From positions 22,491,641 to 22,555,640 of the forward strand of contig NC_037089.1 in the NCBI RefSeq assembly GCF_002994745.2: 64,000 bases of DNA, written 5' to 3'. Below, piece by piece: positions 1 through 12,194 of this stretch. Below the pieces are notes generated by a model that was not told the DNA's origin, ran no database searches, and saw nothing but the letters and a program-made list of their open reading frames with translations. Numbering within the stretch: position 1 is the first letter of the stretch; every line of letters starts with the position of its first letter. Source of the DNA: Rosa chinensis (taxonomy: Eukaryota; Streptophyta; Magnoliopsida; Rosales; Rosaceae). The position numbers and the translations under genes were made by a program.

Positions 1-479
1 CTGATTTATGAGAGTAGAGTTTTTTGGTATCAAAAGTTGTTTCCTTGTGTTGCAAATGTTTACACAAATCATTTTCTAAAAAACTCTCTTTGCATGTTAT
101 ATGTTTCGGTTCCTTGCATACTCTATCACTTGCGTATTTCATTATCAAGATCAGTGAGATGTTAAGAAGAGGAAGATTGGAAGATAGGCTTATATTGATA
201 GTGTAGTGATTAAGTAAGAAGTTAGATCAGTTATAAATCAAGTTAGCATTTGTTGCTAAGTGAAAGTGATTGTTGTGAACAACACTACTTGTATACTGTA
301 AACTCATTTGACTTATAGTGGATTGATTTTCTCGTGTTGGCTACGTTACAAGCCACGCAGTGAAGTTTCCTCAGTGGAGAGGTTTACACTGCGTTAGCAA
401 ATTGTTGTGTTATCTTTGTGGTGCATATTTGATTATCAAAGTAGTTACATTTACCATTATGTTCTATCTGATATTTACA
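1..479 (+). repeat. 5' LTR (3' part) of the SIRE-like element
   Basis: This stretch matches 30492-30970 base for base without gaps. I counted about 12 substitutions by eye, roughly 2.5 percent. It ends in CA directly before the primer binding site. The first 430 or so bases of the LTR lie left of the window. Confidence 0.95.
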
Positions 480-481
480 AT

Positions 482-495
482 TGGCATCAGAGCTG
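482..495 (+). other. Primer binding site of the SIRE-like element
   Basis: TGGCATCAGAGC lies two bases after the LTR end. It matches the common plant initiator-Met primer site TGGTATCAGAGC except for one T-to-C change, so minus-strand priming by tRNA-iMet is the likely mechanism. Confidence 0.85.
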
Positions 496-528
496 GTTCT
501 AGACTTTTTCTAGTAGATCGCAAGGACG

Positions 529-2275
529 ATGGAACAATCTCGAGATAGAGCTGCTGGTGGATCTGTTAACAGTCCTCCATGGTTTGATGGCGGCTGTGAA
601 AAATATAATCAATGGAAAATATACATGAAATCATACATGTATGCACAAGATGAGCATGTATGGAATATAGTGGAAAATTGCTGGAAGACACCTACAGTTC
701 CAGCTAAAGGTGAGGGTTTATCTGCTATTCTTCCTAAACCACGGAAGGATTGGACTGAAGAGGAAGTACGTGATCTTCAAGCTGACTTCAAAATAAAGAA
801 TAACATCTTTACTACTCTCTCTGAACGTGAAAAGCTGAGGATTAGTCATTGTGATACCGCAAAGCAAGCTTGGGATCTGCTACAGACTACATATGAAGGA
901 AACAAAAAGGTACGTGCGCAAAAACTACAAGGTTTGATTTATGAATTTAAGACTATGACTATGGGAGATGATGAAACCGTAGATGACTTTCATGGTAGAA
1001 TTTTAAAAATTACGGGTCAATGTCATAGTCTGGGTGCCCCTTTTGATGAAGATAAGGTTGTTAAGAAAATTCTTAGGGCCTTGCCCTAAAAGTTTCATTC
1101 GAAGGTCACGATTATTGAGGATTCTTTTGACATTGATGACTATCCACTAGATGAACTTATTGGAAATCTAAAAACTTATGAACTGAGGCTGAAACTTGAA
1201 AAGAAATCCAAAGGTATGGCCTTCAAGGCTGCAAAAGGGACAGAAGAGGAAGATGAATCACTTGATCTTGCTCTTCTGACTAAAGAGTTCAAAAAGTTCC
1301 TTAGAAATAAGTCCTCTTCTCGAAATTTCAATGCTCCCAAGAAAAACTTTGTTAGTAGTGCTAGCAATGATAACAATGTTAAGAGTGGGAAAGGAAATTT
1401 TAAAGGAAGTAATTCTGGAAAAATAAAATGCTATGAATGTGGTGGCTATGGCCATATTTCTACTGATTGTGGTAACAGGAAGCATGGAAATAGCAATAAC
1501 AAATCTCTTCTCCCAACATGGAGTGATGATGAACATCAAGAGGTCGAAAATGTAGCTTTCGTGTCATCTCTCTCACACAAATCTGAAAGTGATGAAGGAT
1601 TCTCAGATGACGAGACTACTGTCCGTTGCAAACAACTCTATAAATCATCAAAAGCCACATTGCTAAAAAATCCAAGTTTGGAAGATGAAGTTGTGATATT
1701 GAAGGCTGAGAAGGAGAAGTTGGAGCTTATGTGGAGGACTTCTCAAACCACATGGGAACAAGAAAGAAACAAGTTCACAGACGAGTTACATAACTCACCA
1801 AGCAACAAAAGTCCTCAGACTTGGAAGACTAAACGTGCTGAACTGAAGAACAAAGTCAAGATACTTGAACTTGAGGTAAAAGGACAACATGCCTTAAACT
1901 TAAACCTGTTAACTAAAAATGAATCATTGCAGGAAGAACTGAATTCCACTCAAGAGAAGTTCACAAAGTTTGAGATAAGCTCTGGAATTGCATCAAAGTT
2001 ATTCAGTTCAGGAAAAGCCCATCATGATACATTCGGACTTGGATATTCTGGAGAAGGGTCCAAAAGTACATGTTTTATGAGAGAAACTAATCAAGTAGTA
2101 GAGAAAGGTAATTTAATCACTAAGGTCATCAAGAACACTACCACAAGACCTAGGACAAAAGTTGACAAGGAACCAAAACCTTTTCAGAATGTCACTCAGG
2201 TAAGGATGGATCAGGGAGCTCCAACTGATCAGAACAGGTACTCAACTTTTAGGTCTTTTATTCCTACATGTCATA
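529..2275 (+). pseudogene. gag: gag of the SIRE-like copia element (one nonsense codon, one frameshift)
   Basis: Gag forms the particle that packages element RNA. The start is the ATG at 529, about 50 bases after the LTR. The first 186 codons carry the plant copia gag (UBN2-type) region with the motif AWDLLQTTYEG. A TAA at 1087-1089 stops the frame, but the same frame continues through 1216 to 2358, so this is one nonsense mutation. A CCHC zinc knuckle (CYECGGYGHISTDC) lies near 1430-1471, followed by a Lys/Glu-rich, coiled-coil-like stretch (about 1680-1990). A second knuckle begins near 2270 (CxxC, with the His replaced by Asn), where one missing base moves the frame into pol. Two knuckles and a long coiled-coil segment fit the SIRE lineage. 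Confidence 0.88.
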
Positions 2276-4194
2276 CTGTGGTAAATTGGGAAATATTAGA
2301 CCTAGGTGTAATGAGAGACTTAGGTTGCCCTCATCTGGAGAAGAAAAGATATCAGTAGAGTCATTGCACTATGAACTCAAAGAACAAAAAGTCCTTATAA
2401 ATAAACTGACTGATTTAATCACTAAGGCAAACAGGCACTCTGTAAATAAACTTGTCTGGATTAGAAAGGAAATGAATAATTGCTCTCCCAATCACATTGA
2501 TTCATCTGATACCATTAATGCTAACTGTCTCTTGGCATGTGTAAGTACAGATATTTCTTCATCACATATTGAAGCAACCTGCCTGGTAGCACTTACTGCC
2601 TTGGCAGACAAACGAAAGGATTTCTGGTATGTTGATAGTGGTTGCTCCAGACACATGACTGGGGATAAAGCTTGGTTTACCTTGTTTCAAGATGAAAGCA
2701 CTACTAGCTCAGTTACTTTTGGTGATGGGAGAAAAGCTAAAATTCTTGCACGAGGAACTGTCAATGCTCCTGGAATTCCTAATCTCAAAAATTTCTTGTA
2801 TGTTGAAGGTTTAACTGCTAATCTGATAAGTGTCAGTCACTTGGCTGATGATTATGAGGATGTTTGGTTCAACAAGCAAAGATGTGTGGTCCTCGATAAA
2901 AATGGTGAAAATATTATTGGAGGTAAGAGATCATTAGATAATTGTTATCACATTCAAGCTAACGAATCTCTGAATGTACAAGCTTGCTTCTCTGTAAGAT
3001 CTACTGAAGAGACCTTTGAAATATGGCACAGAAGATTGGGACATGTGAACTATCAGGATCTACTCAAACTATCCACCAAGCAGTGTATCAGGGGTCTACC
3101 AGCTCTAAGTGGTAGGACTGATAAGATATGTGGAGGATGCAAGACTAGAAAGCAAACCAAGTCTCCCCATCAGGCATTAAACTCTACAACTACCACAAGA
3201 GTGCTGGAACTGCTACATATGGATCTTATGGGACCAGCTCAAACAGAGAGCCTTGGAGGTAATAAATACATACTTATGATAGTTGATGACTTCTCCAGGT
3301 ATACTTGGATTAATTTTCTAAAAGACAAAGTTAAAACTTTTGAATCTTTTAAAGGATTAAGCCAGAGAATGATAATTGAAAAACAGTCCACAAATATGTG
3401 CTTAGTAAGAGTGAGGTCTGATAATGGCGCTGAATTCAAAAATGCTACTTTTGCTAACTATTTCCATGAGTTAGGTGTTTCTCATGAATTTTCAGCTCCC
3501 ATTACTCCACAGCAAAATGGAATAGTTGAGCGCAAAAATAGAGTATTGCTAGACATGGCAAGGGTAATGTTGCATTCTGCTGGTCTAAGCTCAAACTTCT
3601 AGGCTGAGGCTATTAGTACTGCATGTTACACCATCAATAGAGTCTTCTTGAGACCTGGAACTAAACAAACAGCTTATGAGCTGTGGAAGGGTAAGAAACC
3701 AAACATAGGTCACTTTCGTGTGTTTGGAAGCTCTTGCTATATCTTGAGAGATCGAGAGCAACTGGGCAAATTTGATGCACGAAGTGATGATGGTATTTTC
3801 CTTGGGTACTCTATTAATAGTCGAGCATATAGAGTTTATAACAAACGAACTAGGATTGTTATGGAATCTATTAACGTGTCTATTGATGATCATTACATTA
3901 GACAGGAGGAAGTTTTTGCAGAAACATCATCTTCTCCCAGTTTAGAGTCTGGAGACACATCAGTTACTGATGAAAAGGAAGAGAATGTTGACAGCATCTT
4001 CGAGCTAGCTCCTCAAATGAGAAGGGGGTTCAAGCAAGTCTAAAAGGATCACACTAGTCAAGATGTCATTAAAAAAAATTTCAGATGGCCTCAAAACTAG
4101 AAGCCAAGCTGCTTCACAGGTAAGTTTGGATGAGGTAAGTCAAGGCAACGCCTTATTGCTTTGTTTTATCACAGAAAATCCAATCACTATGAAT
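2276..4194 (+). pseudogene. pol: pol, first half: protease and integrase of the SIRE-like element
   Basis: In order: the protease motif WYVDSGCSRHMTG with catalytic Asp (near 2625-2663); the GAG-pre-integrase zinc region (HRRLGH ... CGGCKTRK, about 3025-3150); the integrase core with its first Asp in LHMDLMGP (3217-3234), second Asp in RSDNGAEF (3416-3439) and Glu in PQQNGIVERKN (3508-3540). A TAG at 3601-3603 sits where integrases have Trp, so it looks like a TGG-to-TAG change. The frame continues in 3648-4043 with the integrase C-terminal VFGSSCYILRDRE region, then shifts near 4043. CACTA-1 cuts the frame at 4195, and reverse transcriptase resumes at 24146. Confidence 0.92.
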
Positions 4195-4211
4195 CACTAC
4201 AACAATTCAAG

Positions 4212-4550
4212 GCTTTTACTGCGTAAAATTTACGGCGTGCAATTTTTTGTGCCGTAAATGTTACTCTTTTACGGCGTGCAGTAAATAACCTGTCATTTAC
4301 CATTTTACGGCATGCATATATAGTATGCCATTAATAACCCTATCAACTAGTCTTTTACGGCACGCAGAAATAACATGCCATAATTGTGTCATATCTTTTA
4401 CGGCGCATATTTTAAGCACGCCGTAAAAACATACAAAAAAAAGTTTATTTACGGCTCGCAAAAAAGCATGCCGTAAAAACATCTCTAAAAATGCTTAATT
4501 ATCGCTCGCAAAGAAGCATGCAGTAAATAATGATTTTTAAGGCGCAAAAT
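4212..4550. repeat. Left subterminal repeat block of CACTA-1
   Basis: About a dozen short units built on TTTACGGCGTGC, alternately direct and inverted (for example GCATGCCGTAAA). The mirrored block lies at 23860-24130. These are probably binding sites for a transposase supplied in trans. Confidence 0.88.
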
Positions 4551-4562
4551 TTTCACTGAAAG

Positions 4563-6353
4563 ATTTGGTTTCCCTCTCAAGTTTCTCTTTCCTCTTTTCT
4601 CAACTATCCCGAAATTTACTTACTTTTTAGTTTTCTATTCCAAGAAAGTCATGCCCCTTGCAAACTCCTCACCAGTACGCAATCCCCCAAACCTAATAGT
4701 CAAAACCAGACCTTCCTGCGAGTTCTCCCCCGCAAGTTCTTCTTCCAGTCTAATCACCCAGTTTTCTTGCAAAAATCTCAACTCTTCCCCGCCCAAGTTC
4801 TTCTCTTGGGCTATCGGATTTCGCGACAGGGGTTGTGTGTTCAATCGAGGACGAATAGAGCATCTCATATTGTGATTTCTAATCATAAATTCAGGTATGG
4901 CCATATGATATTGTGGATTCATATGAATTTTGGTAAATTTGATTGGGTTTTTATCTCAAAAGTGAACCGAGTCTGTCTAAAATTTAGGATTTATAGCTGG
5001 GTATTTGGTTATCTAAGATGGGTGTCTGCTTGATATGTAATATCTGAAACTTTTGGTTTGATTGAATGTATTGAATTGGTTTGATAGATGCGACAGAGTT
5101 TCTAAACTTGGTAGATGACTCGGTTCAAGCATATCAAAGTCTTATGCACGATTTTGATGAGTTTCTGAAGAACTATGACAAGGTAGCTATACCTTCTAGC
5201 TAAAATCCCAGACACCCAAATCTAGCTATCTATGCCTTCTGTCTTCTCAAGTTCTCAGTGCAAATTTGTATTTATGATTGGCGGTAGCTCTAGACTCAAA
5301 TCTATGCCCAGCCACCATTCCCTCAAACTTTAGCGAGAACCAACAAGCGTCGTCATCTCCACCCCTCTCTATTGTCTCGCACTGGTGAAATTGGTATCTC
5401 TCTTTCCTTCTATCTCTCATGGGTTTAATTTCGATGGCTCTTAATTAATGGTTTAGGTTTGACTCGAATGAATTTTGGGTATCATTTGGTTTAATTTTTT
5501 TTGTTGTGAATGCAATTTGCTTAGAGTTTGTCAGATTGCATTTGAATTTCAAGTACATTTCAAGATTTTGATTTTTCTTTATTGCAGTACCACACTATCT
5601 ACTCTTTCTCAGCCTCACAAGCTTCTTTATGAAAGCTTCAATCTTTTGTGTGCCAAGCTTGTGTTTCATTGGTATGAGATCTGTTTGAAATTGTTCTTTT
5701 TGGCTTCATTGTAGGTAGAGTTGTTCAAGCGATGCCAATTGGAAGTACCATAAGTATTTTCTTGAGGTATATTAACACTCTTAGATTTAGATTTCTTAAA
5801 AGTTAATGTTACTCAAAACCAAATTTGATTAAAAGAATTAGAGCCTCGAGTTTTGTCGGGTGATTTAAGTTATGTATTGTTCTAATCCTTTACCATGTTA
5901 GTTCTGAGTTCTAACTCAAAATATTCTAGCTTAAAGTGTGTAGTTGTACACTTATTAAATATATTCTTTACTAATTGTTCTTTGTTCTCTTCTATAGTTT
6001 GCTGCAAAAACAGGAGTTTAAATGCTAAGAACATATTCTCTAGGTATGTTATTAAGCTTGATACACTCAATCCATATATAAAGTTAAAATTGAGGTAATA
6101 TATTCAATTCCCATCTCCATCATTATTACAATCTATTCCACTTTAAATTTTCTCTGTGCCTCAGTAGAATATGATAGGTCAAGTATTATCTTGCAATTGG
6201 AGTTTTTCTTTGTTACCATCGGCATGGGTCCAATGTTTGGTTTATTAGCTAGATAAGTACTCCTCTAATTTCCTTGATGGTTGCTTTGGAAGATGATAAA
6301 AAACTTTTCAATTATATTGATATGTGTTGTTTAGTCATCCATGTTCAGGAAGA
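4563..6353 (+). other. Interior of CACTA-1, left part, with possible captured exon pieces
   Basis: No transposase is visible. A Pro/Ser-rich open stretch at 4651-4875 resembles a 5' leader or first exon. A short exon-like segment at about 5090-5180, preceded by intron-like T-rich DNA, reads DATEFLNLVDDSVQAYQSL and continues briefly. I do not recognise the source gene. The rest is A/T-rich and intron-like. Confidence 0.4.
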
Positions 6354-6379
6354 CACTACTACAAAAATCGAAACACACA

Positions 6380-6900
6380 ACACTCATCACACAACGGAAC
6401 AAAAATCTGCTGTTGTGTGTTAACACAAACTCTATCATACAACGGTACAAATCTGTTTCTGTTGTGCGAATGCAAGCAAATTGAAAAAAAAAAAAATTTA
6501 GGAAGATATTGCACAACTGAGTTTAGAATTTTCTGTTGTGTAAATGTGAGGCCTAGAATGGAGGGAAATGAGCACATAATTCCCTCCCAAAACGAGCTCA
6601 CCAAAATGGAATTTGAACTAGCACACAACAGTTTTTTGTTATCTGTTGTACAACGAATGTTGTATGAACTTTGAGAAATCCTACTTAGTACACCTAGTGT
6701 AAGATCCCCAAATTTGTACAACAGATTGTCATGGTTCTGTTGTCTGAGCATGGAAGCAAGTTGCACAGCGCGGCAAATTTTCAATTTGATGAAACCTATG
6801 TAGGCACAGGCGGCAAATTTTCCCTCCCAGCCTGCTTTGTTATCATGTACTCACACAACAGTGCTTTATTTATATGTTGTTGGAAAAACTTGAGACAAAT
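6380..6900. repeat. Left subterminal repeats of CACTA-2
   Basis: Repeated ACACAACAGA/TCTGTTGTGT units, spaced about 30-70 bases and in both orientations. The matching right block is at 12360-12900 and is denser. Short ORFs running through these blocks are by-products of the repeat. Confidence 0.85.
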
Positions 6901-7059
6901 TGAAGTTTCCCACCAAACAACTTAATTGAAACCTTTATCCCCATTTACTCCCACCAAATCCGATGACCACTATTACTCCTTCCAAAACAGCCCTATTTGC
7001 TCCCTCCAACCAGCAACCCATATACTTGAAATCAAAACCTAGCTAACCACTTACACCGT

Positions 7060-7338
7060 TTCGTTTCTCTTCAGCCTAGAAATCAAACCCATTTGCTGCG
7101 GATTTCTTGAAACCCTAGAAATCAAAATGGGAAGAATATATGCTCCGGCGAAGGTGGGTTTTGTTTTGGCTTCGTTTTAGTCAAACCCTATATTGGATTG
7201 GTTTGTGAGTACAATAGATTGGGGGTTCCAGTTTTCGCTTCCCACATGCCCAAGCGTGAGCGGCCATCAACAGATAGCCCGGACTCTCGACCAGATTGCT
7301 CTCTCTTGTGAACCCACTCTCTCAGTCCTCTCTCGTGA

Positions 7339-7390
<52 letters not shown>

Positions 7391-7975
7391 TCCCTGACAA
7401 AATGTTTGTTTACAGAAATTGAAATGGGTTATGGGTTTGTCATTGCGAGTAATTGTGATTAGATTTAGGGTTCTGCATCTGCTTAGATTGGGGATTTGTT
7501 CTGCACTTGTGCATCTCTGTGATTGGGGCTTTGTCTTTACTTGAGATTTAGGGTTTGTTCTACATCCTCAATTACTCCAAATACTCAGCTGGGAACAACA
7601 CTCCGGCCTCAGTCTATGATGCCCGTCGTTGACCTCAATATTTACTTCTACGACGAGCGCGAGATCGACAGCCTCAGGGCCTTGTTATTCGGCAGGGATG
7701 GCCCCATTGACTCCATGCCAACTCTTGCTTGAAAGGCCAGTGGGGCACTTAGGTAAGCATTTGTTATCTGCTAGTTCAATTGATGTAATTTTGAATAAGT
7801 TACTTTTGCAACTATGGAGGAATTGTTGTTTGTTTTTACTGTTAGTTCATTTGAGGATTGATTGGTGAAATTGAAATTTAGGTTTATTTGTAGAGATCCA
7901 TTATTGAGAAGAGTGTTTGTATTTGGTTTATGCAGGTTTCAATTTGGCTTCCCTTGCCACCGTGGTAGTCCAGTT
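7060..7975 (+). pseudogene. Captured gene 5' region in CACTA-2, unidentified
   Basis: A leader-like stretch with AAACCCTAGAAATC motifs precedes an ATG at 7127 (MGRIYAPAK, followed by a GT donor). Further on, an open segment at about 7620-7730 reads VVDLNIYFYDEREIDSLRAL and then LLFGRDGPIDSMPTLA. A later exon-like piece (about 7936-7978) reads GFNLASLATVVVQF between an AG acceptor and a GTAAGT donor. The pieces look like plant exons with introns kept, but I do not recognise the protein and cannot show they come from a single gene. Confidence 0.4.
7341..7387 (+). repeat. (CT)n microsatellite
   Basis: An almost perfect run of more than 20 CT units in the leader-like part of the captured region. 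CT runs are common in plant 5' UTRs. It also creates spurious Arg-Glu and Ser-Leu ORFs on the two strands. Confidence 0.95.
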
Positions 7976-8066
7976 TGTAAGTACAGTTCAAACCTCATAT
8001 GAACATTCTAAGTTAAAATGCCTCTCTGAACATTCTGGGACAACTTCTGTTGTATCTTTATACAGA

Positions 8067-8847
8067 CTATAACTTCATAATTAACTGTAGTGGTCCTCAG
8101 GCTACGATATCCAATGGGACTGTGTATGAGAAGGAGATTGAGCCCCTTGGTCCAGCTACATATTATGTGACTGACACAAACAGATGGGGAGTTAGCAATG
8201 TCGATCTTAAAACACAGTTTGTAGGTAATAGTTCTTCATTTTTTTCCCTCCATAAGGAGGTTTAAATATATATATATATATACACACACACACACCATGT
8301 AATTTACATGAGCTAAGCTATCATGTACCATTTCAATAATATTAGTTGTCACTATGATAGCATAGTTTAATTTAAACCCTTAAGATTTTAATTAAACATT
8401 CTTAGTAATCAGACCAAGTTTCCTCATCAAGTTTGTGCATAGATGTCTTGACTGCCAAAATTGTCTAGTATAGAATAGAAAGTTCTATTTCACACTACCT
8501 TTGTCAAGATATTATCCACCTGTTGATCATCTGGCATCTTGTATGAAATGAAAATCTATCCTTGCTCAAGCTTTTACTTTTAACTTAATTCTTGTTAATC
8601 AATAATGCCAACAGCTGCATCATATTTGACTGGGACCAACATTCCAAAGTATATATACAATATCCACTTCATCTCCAATCGGAAATACTTCAAACCCTAC
8701 GCTATTTCAGAGTGCAAGGATCTCTGCTTCATCACTCAGATACTATGGCTTGGGTCTTGAGAATGGAAACTATACCGTGAAGCTTGAATTTGCAGAACAA
8801 GCTATCCTAGATACCCTTAAAAGAAAAAGTCTTGGAAGACGTGTGTT

Positions 8848-8881
<34 letters not shown>

Positions 8882-9981
8882 AGGTTTGTACCATCTCAAA
8901 TTATTGTTATTATTATTTTAATAAAACCATGCTCTAGGAAAGATGCACTTTAAAATCTAATGGATATTGAGAATCACTGAATGAAAAGAATATCGATCAG
9001 CAGCAAGATCTTATTTCTGGTCTCGTCTATTACCTTTAACCATCACATATATCTTATATTGCCCAAAATGTCATATTTATCACCAGCAATATCTTATATG
9101 TTCCTCATCTATCTGTTTTCAGGATGTTCTTGTTGTTAAAGATTTTGATATACGGAAGGAGACAAATAAAGACATCTTTGCTAGCTATTGAAAAGGTATA
9201 CAAGGCTCAAGTGGTTTCAGAGAATTACCTTGAAATCCATTTCTTCTGGGCTGGAAAGGGGACTTGCTGTATACCAAAGGAGGGTACTTATGGACCTCTT
9301 GTTTCAGCCATCAGTGCTACACCTAGTAAAGTAAATGAAAATTATAGTCGGACCAGTATATTAGTTTATGATCGATGCTTTCTTTCACACTGTACTCCAT
9401 GTTGTTGACTAAAGAGCTTTAATTTCTATAGAATTCAAACCTACTGTCAGCAACAAGCTGCCAAGTAGTAAGAAGAATAGGACTGGGCTTATTGTGGGAA
9501 TTGTTGTTGGTTGTGGAGTTTTAATTCTGGTGGTGCTGCTTTTATATACTGTTCAAGGAAGAAAGAGGCACAACACTGATGATGACTATGATGAAGGTAA
9601 ACTATTTACAAAAGTTTGACTTCTCAAAAGACAAAATAATTATATATTGTATTAGCTAATAGCTATAAGTGGAATCTTCTACTTTTGTTGTTTTATTTCT
9701 GTAAACTAGGATATTTTATTTAACTTGAAAGAAAGCAAATTGATTGTGAGAAAAACATAGATGCATACTTTGTACTTAAGCAAAAAAAAAAAAAAAAAAA
9801 AAAGAATGCAATTTGATTGAGAGAGAAACATGCTAACAGACATATTCATTGTCAAAAATTTGCAGAGCTGTTGGGAATAGATCTTGGACCTCTCACTTTC
9901 AGTTTTTCTGAACTGAAGGCAGCTACAAATGACTTTAGTAGATAATAAGCTTGGAGAGGGAGGATTTGGGCCTGTCTTCAA
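8067..9981 (+). pseudogene. Captured LRR receptor kinase fragment (malectin domain, TM segment, start of kinase)
   Basis: Exon pieces in the correct order for subfamily LRR-VIII-2 receptor kinases. 8067-8225 reads NCSGPQATISNGTVYEKEIE and on to LGPATYYVTDTNRWGVSN, the start of the malectin domain. About 8680-8850 contains RYYGLGLENGNYTVKLEFAE and SLGRRVFDIY. 9122-9335 contains VVSENYLEIHFFWAGKGTCC and the TYGP.SAISATP stretch. 9433-9596 holds a membrane-spanning run (GLIVGIVVGCGVLILVVLLL) followed by basic residues. 9866-9981 reads LTFSFSELKAATNDFS, then the glycine loop GEGGFGPVFK. Donors and acceptors are still visible. A stop before the glycine loop, another in the 9122 exon and the lack of the rest of the kinase make it non-functional. 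The N-terminal LRRs are absent. Confidence 0.87.
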
Positions 9982-10488
9982 AGTAAGTTACTATGCTGAT
10001 TAAGGATTTTCGATTTTTCATGATGTGTCTACTTACATTTGAATGCTTTAATGTTTACTGCTTGATGCAAGAATATTGTATATCTACTTCATATGCATGA
10101 GTGTAAACCTTGACATCTTGAAACACCAGATTCTTTGTTTCCTTCTTTTTTCCTAATAAACTTTCTAAAATTTTTTCTTCATGTCCCTTATAAAATATGT
10201 TGCTCTTGTATTCATGAAATGGCAACAGTACGCACCTTACCGATCATGAGGTTTGACTTATAATTGGTAGGATGCCAAGCACTTCCATTTGTGAAAATTA
10301 GGATGATATGAGAAAAAGCATTATCCTTAAAACAGTTGAAGAGCATAAAGCACATGCATCTCTTGATTTATCTGAAATTTTGAAATCAAAGAGTGTTTGA
10401 ATTAGGATCAATGAAGTACGAACTCCATCTGGAATGGTATTTAGATGCTTGAAGCTCTATTATGTAAAGTTTGACATATGTTCAGATA

Positions 10489-10640
10489 TGGGACAGCTGT
10501 GGGGATGGGGATATGGAGGAGAAGGGCAGCTTGGTCTGGGCTCACGGATGCATATGGTGTCCTCCCCTCATCCTATACCTTGTATCAAGTCCTCTTCTTA
10601 TGGCCTTGTATCAAGTCCTCTTCTTATGGGATCATGAATT
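10489..10640 (+). pseudogene. Captured RCC1-repeat protein fragment
   Basis: An open segment reads GQLWGWGYGGEGQLGLGSR, then MVSSPHPIPCI. The W-G-x-G...G-Q-L-G-L-G pattern is the blade motif of RCC1/UVR8-type beta-propellers. Only about one blade is present. It is followed by a local duplication of roughly 30 bases (ATCAAGTCCTCTTCTTATGG occurs twice). It comes from a different gene than the receptor kinase piece upstream, so CACTA-2 has sampled several loci. Confidence 0.72.
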
Positions 10641-11109
10641 TTCATTTTACAGATTTTAAATGCATCATTGAAGGTTTTAGCAAGTCAACACCTTTCTCTA
10701 TACTAATACAAATCATTAGTAGTAGGTCGTGTATTAGCAGTTTCCCTTCTTGTTCTAAGCTTTCATCAATGATTGTAGTGAACTAGTGATGAACAAAAGA
10801 AGATAATTTTTGTTCTTTATTCTTAGGCATAGGAACTTGTCTTGGAAAAAAAAAGTTTATTTTTATTTAGTTTTTCTCTAGTCAGTGAGCAGGTTGTTAA
10901 GCTTCAGGTCTGAAGATGCTCAGACTTTGACATTACAAACCTTAAGGTTTCTCTGACCTATATGTAGCCAATAAACTTATATAGAGTTTGATGTAGACTA
11001 ACTGGTCTTTGAGGTAGGATTAGATCTTTGTTTGAAATGCACATTTACCCTCATGATCTTGTCTTTCATGTATTTACATTTCCTAAATTTTCTGAAGTTT
11101 TATATGTTC

Positions 11110-12194
11110 TAGTTTATCTGGACAGGTCTCATACTAGCAGTCTCGTGAATGCCTTCAGAAGCAACTTGAAGGATGTTGGTTTGATCATATCCCAGAGGTC
11201 ATGAGAAATGAATGGGCAGGCTGTAAAGCAGGTACTTTTGTCATATCTCAGTTATTTAGATATGGATGCATCATTTGTTTCTTTTGGGGATAGTGTTGGT
11301 ATCATTGTCTCTTAAATTTTTCTAACAGTTTATCTATTAATCCTCTGTGTGCAAGCGTATGTTAAGAACTTCTTGTTTCCACACTCTTTCTTCTTGTCTC
11401 AAGTATGAATCTTAACTTAGGTTTCTTGTTACTTTTTTTTTTCTGGTGAACTAATTGCTTCAGTAGTTATCTTATATTGATATTTGTTTTGGATATCAAA
11501 AGAATTATTAGCTTGTATGATATCTATTTGTTTCATGGATTCTTTTAAGAAAGAGTTGAATCGATTTGATTGAAAGCGTCTATTAGTTGGAATTTGCATG
11601 AATAGAATGATGAAGCATATGGAATTGCATTAATATAGGACTAACAGAATTTGATCAAGCCCTTGGTGATGCGTTTTCTGTTACACATTTATATAGGACT
11701 AAAGGATATGAGGTATTGAAACCAATTAAGAATCTGATACTTCGTTGGATTTTTTAGAGAAACAAAAAATGAAGGATTTTCCTGGGACTTTGACTAGGCT
11801 TCTTCTAAGGATTTCACAATGCGTCTTTGCTAATACTTTATGCAGAAATATGATGCTGAAACAGCAGCAAAGGCAGCTGCTGCAACTGTCTTTGGCATCC
11901 AAGTTGGGTGTGGATTCAGGCCTAAGATTCCATGTAGGAGATGAATCTAGAACTAATACTGCACTAGATAATGAACTTTTCCATCAGAATCCTCAAGCAT
12001 ATGCTGCAAAAGATGGAAATTGGATTGCTCGTATTGCAACATTGCTTATGGGTGAGGATCGAACACAATCTTGTATAGCTTATGAAATTGGAAGGCTTAG
12101 TTCAATGAAATGTTTAAATGCTTATAAAATTGTATATAGTGAATCGATTGGAGTTTGTTTTGATGTATCAAAGTTACTTTTAGCATTAATATAA
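11110..12194 (+). pseudogene. Further captured gene pieces in CACTA-2, unidentified
   Basis: Exon-like islands separated by T-rich intron-like DNA: about 11140-11228 (LEGCWFDHIPEVMRNEWAG), about 11645-11712 (TEFDQALGDAFSVTHLYRTK), and an open frame to 12194. The last one holds two overlapping plausible readings: KYDAETAAKAAAATVFGIQ in one frame and, further on, GLRFHVGDESR with DGNWIARIATLLMGED in another, which suggests a one-base indel. I do not recognise the source. Confidence 0.4.

Noticed and set aside
6324..6925. ORFs on both strands at the left end of CACTA-2
   Set aside because: They consist of the subterminal repeat units and inverted terminus.
7188..7462. ORFs of 70-89 codons over the (CT)n run
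   Set aside because: Arg-Glu and Ser-Leu repeats are the translation of the microsatellite.
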